A stretch of 64,000 bases of DNA from IMG/VR virus record IMGVR_UViG_3300037247_001116, positions 38,659 through 102,658 of that record; one strand, 5' to 3'. The position numbers and the translations under genes are program-made. Origin of the DNA: a virus. Shown one piece after another: positions 1 to 7,071 of the stretch. Position 1 is the first letter of the stretch. Every line of letters starts with the position of its first letter. The notes beneath the pieces were generated by a model. The model made no database searches, was not told the DNA's origin, and saw only the letters and a list, made by a program, of their open reading frames with translations.

Positions 1-1
1 T

Positions 2-124
2 AAAAAATGGAACAGTATTAGAGAAGCAAGCCGAACATTGAATGTAGATAATGCTGATATCACAAAATGTGCAAAAGGTAGAGTAAAATCCGCAGGTGGT
101 TATATTTGGAGGTATTTTAAATGA
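2..124 (+). CDS. C-terminal end of a homing endonuclease (NUMOD1 domain), cut by window edge
   Basis: The first 40 readable codons, in frame from base 2 to TGA at 122-124, give a NUMOD1-type DNA-binding module: an SIREASRTLN helix start, a central KCAKG turn and a closing YIWRY. NUMOD1 modules sit at the C terminus of HNH and GIY-YIG homing endonucleases and help recognise the target DNA. The nuclease part lies left of the window. The same module closes the HNH gene at 59135-59614 (SIREAEIKLN ... GYKWKY), so the phage has at least two such elements. The TGA overlaps the next ATG (ATGA). Confidence 0.75.
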   Translation, partial: KKWNSIREASRTLNVDNADITKCAKGRVKSAGGYIWRYFK

Positions 125-267
125 TTAAATTATTAATTTTAATAGCACTTTGTTACCCTCTTTACCATATGGCTCGTATTTGGTGGATAATAAATAAATG
201 GATTATACCAATTGTTTTAAGTATGTGGCTTATTACTCTATTTTCATGGGTTTTAATAATGAGTTAA
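121..267 (+). CDS. Small two-helix membrane protein, unknown function
   Basis: A 48-residue frame starts inside the stop of the upstream gene (ATGA). It has two hydrophobic stretches, roughly residues 2-12 and 25-47, separated by a short basic, Trp-rich turn (MARIWWIINKW). This suggests a small inner-membrane protein. The family is not recognised. A holin role is possible by size, but there is no neighbouring endolysin to support it. Confidence 0.5.
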   Translation: MIKLLILIALCYPLYHMARIWWIINKWIIPIVLSMWLITLFSWVLIMS

Positions 268-282
268 AATAGGAGATCTAAA

Positions 283-435
283 ATGGATGAGTATGTAAGA
301 ATAATTCAATTAGAAGAAAATATCCTAAGTTTAAATAAACAGTTAGAGAATTTAACAAAAATTAATGGTAAACTATTTAATTACTTTAACGATAAATATC
401 CAGATGAAATGAGAACTTTTTTATTGGAGGAATAA
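283..435 (+). CDS. Small coiled-coil protein, unknown function
   Basis: A 50-residue frame with a good ribosome site (AGGAG at 271-275) 7 nt before the ATG. Residues 8-32 have heptad-like spacing of Leu and Ile (LEENILSLNKQLENL), so a short coiled coil is likely. No known family is seen. It lies 1 nt upstream of the next ATG, in a run of tiny genes that look co-transcribed. Confidence 0.5.
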   Translation: MDEYVRIIQLEENILSLNKQLENLTKINGKLFNYFNDKYPDEMRTFLLEE

Positions 436-436
436 A

Positions 437-595
437 ATGACAAGAGAAGATGCTGAAGAAATTATTTATAATTATGAAGAATATGAAGATAAATCTTGCT
501 CATGTCATATGGGCAATCCTCCTTGTTCCAAATGCGTAAATTGTCCTTCAGAAGAAGACTATAGAGAAGCGATCCTTTTTGATTGGAGTAAATAA
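437..595 (+). CDS. Small cysteine-rich, probably zinc-binding protein
   Basis: A 52-residue acidic protein with a dense cysteine cluster in its middle (C-x-C-H, then C-x2-C-x2-C within about 20 residues). The spacing suits one zinc site. It begins 1 nt after the previous stop, with GGAGG at 426-430 as ribosome site. No known family is recognised. Confidence 0.5.
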   Translation: MTREDAEEIIYNYEEYEDKSCSCHMGNPPCSKCVNCPSEEDYREAILFDWSK

Positions 596-598
596 TCT

Positions 599-742
599 AT
601 GTTATCCCCACCTTTCTACAATTTATTTCACTATCTTATGACAGGATCGTTCTTTATCCTCTCTATCAACCAAACAACAATGAGAATGAAAGCTATCGGC
701 GTATTGATCACTGTGGTCAATTATTTATTGTTTTTGAAATAG
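599..742 (+). CDS. Small membrane-associated protein, unknown function
   Basis: A 47-residue frame directly after the Cys-rich gene, with GGAG at 585-588 some 10 nt upstream. Residues 14-24 and 32-46 are hydrophobic (GSFFILS and GVLITVVNYLL), which fits one or two short membrane segments. There are no catalytic motifs. It could be a chance frame, but its position in a tight run of small genes supports it. Confidence 0.4.
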   Translation: MLSPPFYNLFHYLMTGSFFILSINQTTMRMKAIGVLITVVNYLLFLK

Positions 743-757
743 GAGAAAAGCTAATAT

Positions 758-800
758 TCCCTAATTGTATACACTTATTTATATCTATACAAGTTAGGGA
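758..800 (+). promoter_or_regulatory. 14-bp inverted repeat just upstream of a ribosome site
   Basis: TCCCTAATTGTATA (758-771) is the exact reverse complement of TATACAA (786-792) plus TTAGGGA (794-800), apart from a single unpaired G at 793. The loop is 14 nt. No T-tract follows, so it is not a normal terminator. It ends about 7 nt before the AAGGAG of the next gene. It could be an operator for a dimeric repressor or an RNA hairpin controlling translation. Confidence 0.5.
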
Positions 801-817
801 AAATAAAAGGAGTGATT

Positions 818-1009
818 ATGGAATATGTCTATTTACAAGGATCTGAGGATGTGCAAAGAGCAGGGAATAATATTGCTAGTTCTGCAAGTCTTATGCAATC
901 GGCTTCAAATAATATTATGGGCGCATTAGAACAGAATCAGCGATTTATGACTGAGTGGCTAGATCGATTTGAAACGGTCTTAAAAGAAAATAAAAGGAGT
1001 CAACTATGA
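818..1009 (+). CDS. Small predicted helical protein
   Basis: The start was taken as ATG 818, not the GTG at 812, because AAAGGAG at 806-812 ends 5 nt before the ATG. The 63-residue product is rich in Ala, Ser, Asn and Gln in its first two thirds (AGNNIASSASLMQSASNNI), with a charged C-terminal helix. It is predicted to be fully helical and is not recognised. It overlaps the next gene by 4 nt. Confidence 0.5.
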   Translation: MEYVYLQGSEDVQRAGNNIASSASLMQSASNNIMGALEQNQRFMTEWLDRFETVLKENKRSQL

Positions 1010-1155
1010 TTAAGGAAGAAAAAGCGAGTATTAATGCTCAATTGATGCTCATTGCTGGCAGAGTAAGCGATCTTGCCAATGAAACGAGCCAAGATGAGGT
1101 ATACGCGATAGTTGAGGAACTACAAGCGGTATATGATAAGATTTTTAATTTGTAA
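1006..1155 (+). CDS. Small helical protein, unknown function
   Basis: A 49-residue frame coupled to its upstream neighbour by an ATGA overlap and preceded by AAAAGGAGT. It is acidic and helical, with no Cys and no membrane segment. It is the last gene before the control region at 1156-1565. Confidence 0.5.
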   Translation: MIKEEKASINAQLMLIAGRVSDLANETSQDEVYAIVEELQAVYDKIFNL

Positions 1156-1285
1156 TTGATTTTGAAATTAATTTCATTTATTTTCAATCGAAATAAAGAA
1201 TTGTAACTCTTACTCTCCCAACTACTTCGATTTTGAATCGGTTTTTCTCCCTCGTAAGTCATTGATATAACACGACTTAAAAAAC

Positions 1286-1314
1286 TTGACACAACCTCTA
1301 AAATATGTTATACT
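1286..1314 (+). promoter_or_regulatory. Strong sigma70-type promoter with extended -10
   Basis: TTGACA (1286-1291) and TATACT (1309-1314) are 17 nt apart, with TGT directly before the -10 (extended -10). Transcription should start near 1321 and run right. It shares CTTGACA-N14-TGTTATACTT with three other sites in the window, so it belongs to a phage promoter family. Confidence 0.8.
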
Positions 1315-1320
1315 TAACCG

Positions 1321-1473
1321 TAAGGCTAAAATAGGGCTTACTCTGTTTTATGTATTTTTATAATTCGTAAACTATTGTAATTAAAGAAGTTAGTGTTTTA
1401 AATTAAATAATTAAAATGGAATCCCTAGAGATAAAGCTAATAAAAAGTGATTTATCTCTATATATTTTTTTTT
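1321..1473 (+). ncRNA. Candidate phage small RNA (about 150 nt)
   Basis: A near-consensus promoter ends at 1314 and a terminator-type hairpin with T-run ends at about 1473. The stretch between has no reading frame beyond a handful of codons and no ribosome site. This promoter-RNA-terminator layout is what a stand-alone small RNA looks like. The alternative is an attenuated leader of the virion operon that begins at 1566. A reverse promoter at 1515-1543 could make an antisense transcript of the same stretch. Confidence 0.45.
1426..1473 (+). terminator. Rho-independent terminator
   Basis: A perfect 10-bp stem TAGAGATAAA (1426-1435) / TTTATCTCTA (1451-1460), with a 15-nt loop, is followed by TATATTTTTTTTT. 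The stem is AT-rich, so termination may be partial and allow read-through into the virion genes. Read leftward there is no T-run, so it acts on forward transcripts. Confidence 0.6.
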
Positions 1474-1514
1474 ACACTAATAATCAAATTATATGTATAT
1501 TCCGCGTCATTACA

Positions 1515-1543
1515 AGTATAACATATATTTTTAACAATGTCAA
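1515..1543 (-). promoter_or_regulatory. Reverse sigma70-type promoter facing the 1286 promoter
   Basis: On the minus strand, TTGACA (1543-1538) and TATACT (1520-1515) are 17 nt apart, with TGT before the -10. Start would be near 1508, reading left across the terminator hairpin and toward the forward promoter. No minus-strand gene with a ribosome site follows, so its product may be an antisense or regulatory RNA. Confidence 0.65.
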
Positions 1544-1565
1544 GGGGCAACCATAAGGATCATTT

Positions 1566-2357
1566 ATGTGGACTGAAGCAGATTTAAACAAAGAAATAAA
1601 GAGAATCAGCCATTTGGTTCAAAACAAGGATAGGTCTGAAGAAGATCTTTTTCCTTTAGCCAAGATAAATATGATGGTTAGAGATTTTAAGTCCAATTCT
1701 CTTTTCACTGATGCTTCGGAACAAGATCTGGCAATAGAAAAGTTTCGTAGCTATTTGACCAATAATGAAATTGAGTCCAATTCTGATCTTGATACATTGA
1801 GATCTCTTATTTTTAACGAAGTGCTTGAATCAAGAATTCAGAAACAATTTAATAAATTAGCAGAAGAAAAGAAATACCCAACCGATAAACTTATCAAATC
1901 ACTTGTTGACATTCAGGATCAAAAAAGTGCGCTAAAAATAAAACTTGGTATTGATAAGAAAGCAGATGAAGTCGATGATTTAAGTGCTTATCAACTTTTA
2001 CATAAAAGAGTAGATAAATATGTGAATGACCACAAAGATGAGTTCACTATAGGTTTGGGCTTTGAATGCGAAAAATGCTCCCACCAAAATTGGGAAACAT
2101 TTCTGCTTTATAAAAGAGTCAAAGATTTTAAGATGATCAAGCATGGTTGGTTTGCAGGTCGTTTTCTTTTCAACTATGAACTAATGCTAGATGTCAAAAA
2201 CAAAAAGATTTCGAAAGAACAGGCGACACGCTATTTAATGTGTAGCGGTCAGGGTAAATTTTATCGACCTCAAGCCGAAGACAAAAAATGGTGCAACGAC
2301 TACGTTGATTATTTATTAGAAAATTGGCTTGAAATAACAGAATTGTTACCGAAATAA
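1566..2357 (+). CDS. Putative terminase small subunit or packaging-associated protein
   Basis: A 263-residue protein immediately upstream of the HNH/TerL pair, the usual place of the small terminase subunit. TerS binds the packaging site and hands DNA to TerL. I recognise no TerS motif, so the call rests on position. The middle (about 85-160) is charged and helical. Near residue 168 there is a C-x2-C pair (CEKCSHQNW), and two further Cys lie near the C terminus, possibly a zinc site. AAGGA lies 7 nt before ATG 1566. The stop overlaps the next ATG (TAATG). Confidence 0.4.
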   Translation: MWTEADLNKEIKRISHLVQNKDRSEEDLFPLAKINMMVRDFKSNSLFTDASEQDLAIEKFRSYLTNNEIESNSDLDTLRSLIFNEVLESRIQKQFNKLAEEKKYPTDKLIKSLVDIQDQKSALKIKLGIDKKADEVDDLSAYQLLHKRVDKYVNDHKDEFTIGLGFECEKCSHQNWETFLLYKRVKDFKMIKHGWFAGRFLFNYELMLDVKNKKISKEQATRYLMCSGQGKFYRPQAEDKKWCNDYVDYLLENWLEITELLPK

Positions 2358-3118
2358 TGCAAAATAAAACTTGTACAAAATGTAATGATGAAAAAGAGAT
2401 TTCTGAATTCAACAAACAATGTTCTCACAAAGACGGTCATAGGTCTGCTTGCAAAAAGTGTATGAGAGAATATAGAGATAACAATAAAGAAAAAATCAAA
2501 AAGCAACAACAAACCTATCATATAAATAACAAAGAATATGTGTCACAAAAACAGAGTCGGTATAGAGAAATAAACAAAGAAAAAATTTCTAAACAGAAAC
2601 AATTGTTTTCTAAAAATAATTCTGAAAAAATAAAAATTCGTGGGCAAAATTATTATTTAAAAAATAAATCTATAATTAATAAAAAATCCAAAGATTATTA
2701 TTTAAAAAATAAAGGAAAACTTTTAGATTATCAATCGAATTATAACAAGAATAATCGAGAAACAATTTCGCAATATCAGAAACATTGGCAAAAATTAAAA
2801 AGAGATACTGATATTTCTTTTAAACTCAAATCAAATTTAAGAACTAGAATTCATCATGCGATTGAGGGCAACATCAAATCTCTCAGAACAATGTTTCTTA
2901 TTGGTTGTGAGGTTGATTATCTCATGTATCATCTTCAAGAACAATTTCAACCTGGCATGTCTTGGGATAATTATGGCGATTGGCATGTAGACCACATCAA
3001 ACCATGTGCAAGATTTGATTTAAGCAAACCCGAAGAACAACTAAAATGTTTTCGCTACACAAATCTTCAGCCCCTGTGGTCTGAAGATAATTTAAGAAAA
3101 GGCTCAAAATATGCGTGA
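2357..3118 (+). CDS. HNH endonuclease inserted between packaging genes
   Basis: 253 residues. The N-terminal zinc knuckle has C-x2-C (residues 6-9) and C-x2-C (about 32-35). Residues about 40-150 hold roughly seven 15-residue repeats with NNKEKI-type starts, likely a basic helical spacer. The C terminus is an HNH nuclease: WHVDHIKPC near 213-221, then NLQPLW and a final N-x-KGSK. This layout is common in free-standing phage HNH enzymes, which nick DNA and either spread as homing elements or assist terminase. It lies beside TerL, as many such genes do, and overlaps TerL by 8 nt. Confidence 0.85.
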   Translation: MQNKTCTKCNDEKEISEFNKQCSHKDGHRSACKKCMREYRDNNKEKIKKQQQTYHINNKEYVSQKQSRYREINKEKISKQKQLFSKNNSEKIKIRGQNYYLKNKSIINKKSKDYYLKNKGKLLDYQSNYNKNNRETISQYQKHWQKLKRDTDISFKLKSNLRTRIHHAIEGNIKSLRTMFLIGCEVDYLMYHLQEQFQPGMSWDNYGDWHVDHIKPCARFDLSKPEEQLKCFRYTNLQPLWSEDNLRKGSKYA

Positions 3119-4754
3119 GAACATTACAGAGAGTCAAATTTCGTTTATCTGCGGTCTTCATGATCCAGTGTGCGTGAAGGAGAGCTTGTACCCTGAGAAC
3201 CTGAAGGCATGTCATACTTGGATTGAACCTGATTGCAAGCTTTTCACGATAAGGAATTACCAGCGCGCATGGCAACCTTATAATTGGCTACTTTGTGATG
3301 ACACTTCTTTAAGGAAAGAACAAAACTTAAAGAAAAAAATATTAGCTGGTAAATGCTATAATTTAGGGGCAAGAGATATAGGAAAGTCATATGACTTTGT
3401 TCAAGCAGATTTTCCGTTACATATTGTTTTAAATCCAGGCAAAGAGAGTTGTTTGATTTCTGCAACTTCAGGATTTTTACAAAAAGTAGCAAGTCCTATT
3501 TTAAACATTTTCCGTGACCATGCCTTCTTCAAACTATTTCAGAAGAAAGGCAAGTCTCAAGGTATTAAAGCTGGCGAAAATATGGAGATACAAGCCAGGA
3601 CAGGTCATACTTGGTATGGTCGAAATGAAAAAATCAGTGACCCCGAACCAGGACAAAAAGTACAGGGTCTTCATTACGAGATACTTGGATATGAAGAATA
3701 TTCATATGCTACATCAAAGGGCGAAGAAAAAAGGATTGACTCTGGAACTTCGGTTGGCGAAATAGAAAGATTTAGTGGCATCCCTGATATTCGTATTGAT
3801 TCTCCCCTTGGCGATGTCTTTAACGATGAACAGAATAAAAAATTTATTTGTCGTCTTCCTCAATACGTACGCGAGGATTGGAGCGAAGCACAAAAAAAGA
3901 AAAGAGCCGATAAATATAAAGGCGAATCTTCTCTTGCCTTCAAATTAAATGTTATTGGCGAAAAACAAGAAGGTGCATTCGGGTTTTGGGATATTCCAAA
4001 AATCAAAGAAGCTTGTCTTGTAAAATCGAAACTAATAAAACAATTTGATATTGACGAAAAAAGATTCAAGAATTTTGAGAAGTATTTAGTTATTGACAGA
4101 TTGCCAGCCCAACAAATTTATATGTGTGCTGATATTGGTGCTGGTGCAAGACCAACAGAAATAGCGATTTTATTCTTTAACGGCACTCATTATGAATTGA
4201 CTTACAACGTCACATTGAATATCAAATCAAGTCAAGCACAAGCAGAGGTTTTTGCTTATATTTATAAACAATTGGGTGGAGCTTTTGTTGGTATTGATGC
4301 TACGACAGATTACGGTATTGCTGAAAGATTAAAGAATGATTACGATTTTATAAAACCTGAACATATTTTTGCTATTGATTTGCGGAAAAATATTCCAGTC
4401 GCATACGAAAGACATCCTGATAAAAAAGATGGCACACCTGGATTAATAAAAAGAAACCGTGATGGTTCTCCGATTATCAAATATATGATCGCGATAGATT
4501 TTGCAATGACACAGTTAGAAGATTTGTTGTACAATGGAAAAATAAAAGTTCCTTTAGATAATAAATTTTTCAAAGAGTTTTCGGATTTTCTTGTATTACA
4601 ATCAAAGATAAGAAAAACATACGATACATCAAGCACAGACGATTATCACCAAGCATTTCAGATTTTTGCCATCGTAAGACACGAATATGAGTGGCAACAG
4701 TTAATTAATATGAATAACACAGACACAAGCTCTGGTTGTTTAGGCTCAATTTAA
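3111..4754 (+). CDS. terL: Terminase large subunit (DNA packaging ATPase/nuclease)
   Basis: 547 residues, the usual TerL length. An ATPase domain comes first: a Walker A variant GARDIGKS at 86-93 and an acidic strand end EILGYEE near 190-196 in the Walker B position. The RNase H-like nuclease follows, with the expected acidic residues: D341 (YMCADIG), D396 (VGIDATTD) and D510/D511 (STDDYHQAF). TerL powers DNA entry through the portal and cuts the concatemer. It starts at ATG 3111 inside the HNH gene, and the portal gene follows 12 nt after its stop. Confidence 0.9.
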   Translation: MRENITESQISFICGLHDPVCVKESLYPENLKACHTWIEPDCKLFTIRNYQRAWQPYNWLLCDDTSLRKEQNLKKKILAGKCYNLGARDIGKSYDFVQADFPLHIVLNPGKESCLISATSGFLQKVASPILNIFRDHAFFKLFQKKGKSQGIKAGENMEIQARTGHTWYGRNEKISDPEPGQKVQGLHYEILGYEEYSYATSKGEEKRIDSGTSVGEIERFSGIPDIRIDSPLGDVFNDEQNKKFICRLPQYVREDWSEAQKKKRADKYKGESSLAFKLNVIGEKQEGAFGFWDIPKIKEACLVKSKLIKQFDIDEKRFKNFEKYLVIDRLPAQQIYMCADIGAGARPTEIAILFFNGTHYELTYNVTLNIKSSQAQAEVFAYIYKQLGGAFVGIDATTDYGIAERLKNDYDFIKPEHIFAIDLRKNIPVAYERHPDKKDGTPGLIKRNRDGSPIIKYMIAIDFAMTQLEDLLYNGKIKVPLDNKFFKEFSDFLVLQSKIRKTYDTSSTDDYHQAFQIFAIVRHEYEWQQLINMNNTDTSSGCLGSI

Positions 4755-4766
4755 TAAGGAGAAAGA

Positions 4767-6758
4767 ATGTCACTTCCAATCACATCATTTTCAGAAATAT
4801 TTAATTCATTGAGAAAACTTCGATCTAATATAAAAGTTGCTTGTGGATTTTCTAATCAAGTGACTCAGGTTGATACTATTTTAGACAATGACAAAACAGG
4901 AATGGTATCGCCTATTTATAATTTCATGGTTCAGGCGGCAACGGTTCCAATGAAGATAGAAACAGGCAATGAAACACTGAATGAAGTTTTACATATTTGG
5001 CAAACCAAAGTTTTAAACCGCAATACTAACATAGCTATTCAAAGCGGATTAAGAGCATTATCTACAGAAAATTTTAGGGAACGATGGCGCAGTTCTTTGC
5101 TGGGTTTGAATGTTCAGTGGGGCGAAGAGGATTTTGGCGGGAACACAGGCAAATGGATTGTTCCAAAACGGATGTGGTTTTTTAATGGCGGAGCAATCAG
5201 GACAGAAGAAGGTAAATCATTAGATGTTCGCAAATTTTATTTAAAGGTTAGTAAAAAGAAAGATGAAGACATAGAATTAAGGTCTGTCTTAAACAAATCG
5301 ATATATATTCGCAGACCATTCACGGCGTTGCATAAAGATGAGGTTGTTCCTTATTTTACTCAAAGAGGAACAGTTTTTAATGCATTATATAAAAGTTCTA
5401 TTACTCAAAAACAATCCGATGTAATCGAAAGTTTAATTCCTCTTATCTTAAAATTACAGGCTGGCAGTGATGATTTGATGAAACAAGGGATTAAACCTTC
5501 CAAAGAGGATTTTGATGATTTAAAGAAACAACTCACCGATGCATATGATAACTATCGGGAAACAGGAAACGTAAGTGATTTAATTGCTTCATTAAGACAT
5601 GATGTAAATTTAGATTATTTAATTCCTGATTTAACAAAGATTTTTAGTGACGGAATTAGTAAATCTGTTAATAGAGATTTAATGTCTTCTTTGGGCATGA
5701 TTGAACTTCAGGGGTTTGGTACGCGCCAGGAAGCAATGTTGAATCCAAAAGTAATGATTGAAGAAGTAGTTGATGCGGTAAAAGATTGGTCAGATTTACT
5801 TCACGAAGTCATGCTTGATATGCTTCAGAGAAATGAAGCGACACATCCTACTTTGGCTAATGCCGACGTTCAGATTATCCCTGGTATTATTCAGGCGTTC
5901 CTCACAGACGAAATGAGAGCAATGATTCGCTCAATGTATGATAGAGGCGACATTTCGCGTCAAAGCGGCGTAGAAGAAACCACAGGTCTTGATTTTGAAA
6001 CACAGGTTCAGCGCATTATTAAAGAGAAGGAAAGGGGCTTAGACAAGATTTGCAAGCCGCCTGTTATACAGAATCTTGAGCAATATTTAGATCCTATTGT
6101 TGATAATACCAACTTGGAAGACCAGGGGAAAAAACCTGGAACGCCCGAAGCCGATAATTTCAACAAGGCTATTTTAGAAAATTACAAAAGTATTTTGGAA
6201 CAAAAGAAAAAGGCTAAGTCAGATGAAATAAAAGCAACAAAAGAACCTGAAGTGGAAACCTCTCCTTTTGAGAATATTGACTCTTTACCGAAAGAATTAA
6301 AGGATGCTTTGCCTGTCGGCGCAAGACTTATTTGGACAAAAGAATTCAACGATGCATTTAAGTTATCTGCGGATAAAGAACTTGCATGTCAATCTGCTTG
6401 GTCAAAAGTAGATGAGAAGTATGAAAAAACTCCTGATGAAGAAAAATGGGTAAAAAAGGCTAGTATCGAATCGCACAAAGATTATATGTCTTCCGCAACA
6501 TTCAAGTTTTTTGAAGAAATTTATAAATCAGCATTGATCAACAGTAAATCAACAGAAAATGCTATAGAAACTGCATTGGCGATCACAGAAAAGGTTTCTA
6601 ATAAAAACAAAAATGGTATTTTGGTTAAAGATAAAAAAATTACGAAGGCTCAACTTAAAAAATTAGATGATTCCAATGTAATTGATGCCCTTTTGAACCT
6701 TGAGTTACGAGAGAAAAAACTTGACTTGCTCAATAAACTCTTAAAATCGGAAGAATAA
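4767..6758 (+). CDS. Portal protein with C-terminal ChaB-like domain
   Basis: 663 residues directly after TerL, the standard portal position. Portal is the dodecameric ring at the capsid vertex. Residues 1-430 look portal-like, with an Asp/Gly loop region near 35-60, a long helical part and an E-x2-T-G segment near 405. Residues about 505-575 match a ChaB-like fold: SLPKELKDALP, EFNDAF, an AWSKVDEKYEK helix and EKWV. The last 90 residues are Lys/Glu-rich helix. ChaB-like modules occur in some phage structural proteins. Here it may be a tail-like attachment or scaffold contact. Ribosome site AAGGAGAAAGA. Confidence 0.75.
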   Translation: MSLPITSFSEIFNSLRKLRSNIKVACGFSNQVTQVDTILDNDKTGMVSPIYNFMVQAATVPMKIETGNETLNEVLHIWQTKVLNRNTNIAIQSGLRALSTENFRERWRSSLLGLNVQWGEEDFGGNTGKWIVPKRMWFFNGGAIRTEEGKSLDVRKFYLKVSKKKDEDIELRSVLNKSIYIRRPFTALHKDEVVPYFTQRGTVFNALYKSSITQKQSDVIESLIPLILKLQAGSDDLMKQGIKPSKEDFDDLKKQLTDAYDNYRETGNVSDLIASLRHDVNLDYLIPDLTKIFSDGISKSVNRDLMSSLGMIELQGFGTRQEAMLNPKVMIEEVVDAVKDWSDLLHEVMLDMLQRNEATHPTLANADVQIIPGIIQAFLTDEMRAMIRSMYDRGDISRQSGVEETTGLDFETQVQRIIKEKERGLDKICKPPVIQNLEQYLDPIVDNTNLEDQGKKPGTPEADNFNKAILENYKSILEQKKKAKSDEIKATKEPEVETSPFENIDSLPKELKDALPVGARLIWTKEFNDAFKLSADKELACQSAWSKVDEKYEKTPDEEKWVKKASIESHKDYMSSATFKFFEEIYKSALINSKSTENAIETALAITEKVSNKNKNGILVKDKKITKAQLKKLDDSNVIDALLNLELREKKLDLLNKLLKSEE

Positions 6759-6761
6759 ACT

Positions 6762-7070
6762 ATGAAAGATTTCAAGCTGTATTTAGACAAGACACTACAA
6801 ATCCCTGCTGGCGACCCTATTGAATTAGGGAAACTCAAAGCTGGGGAAACCAAGAAATATAAATATTATATTTATAATTCAAGCGTCTTCCCTTATGAAG
6901 AAATCAAGTATGAGTTTGATGCCAACGATGTAAAAGTTTTAAAAGCACCATCTGAATTATCCGAGAAGGGAAGCACAGAATTCGTTATTGAATGGAAGCC
7001 AAAAGTTGATGTTGAAAAGGGTTTAAAAACAACTTTAGAAATTGACGGCTACCGCGTTATAAAGGGATAA
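6762..7070 (+). CDS. Small beta-sandwich virion protein, unknown role
   Basis: 102 residues, alternating short beta strands and turns with no helix-rich part (TKKYKYYIYNSS, EFVIEWKP), ending TLEIDGYRVIKG. This looks like an immunoglobulin-type fold. It lies 3 nt after the portal gene and 1 nt before a fibre gene. A capsid decoration or fibre adaptor is plausible, but the family is not recognised. Confidence 0.5.
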   Translation: MKDFKLYLDKTLQIPAGDPIELGKLKAGETKKYKYYIYNSSVFPYEEIKYEFDANDVKVLKAPSELSEKGSTEFVIEWKPKVDVEKGLKTTLEIDGYRVIKG

Positions 7071-7071
7071 A

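Larger units (their letters stand above)
1156..1565. other. Gene-free control region upstream of the virion operon
   Basis: This 410-bp, very AT-rich stretch has no convincing reading frame. It holds a perfect 14-bp palindrome TGAAATTAATTTCA (1163-1176) and a 5-bp hairpin CGATT/AATCG near 1228-1241 followed by a T-rich run. It also holds a forward promoter (1286-1314), an imperfect inverted repeat TAAGGCTA/TAGGGCTTA at the expected transcription start (1321-1340), a terminator-type hairpin (1426-1473) and a reverse promoter (1515-1543). The ribosome site of the next gene is AAGGA near 1555. Confidence 0.6.
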
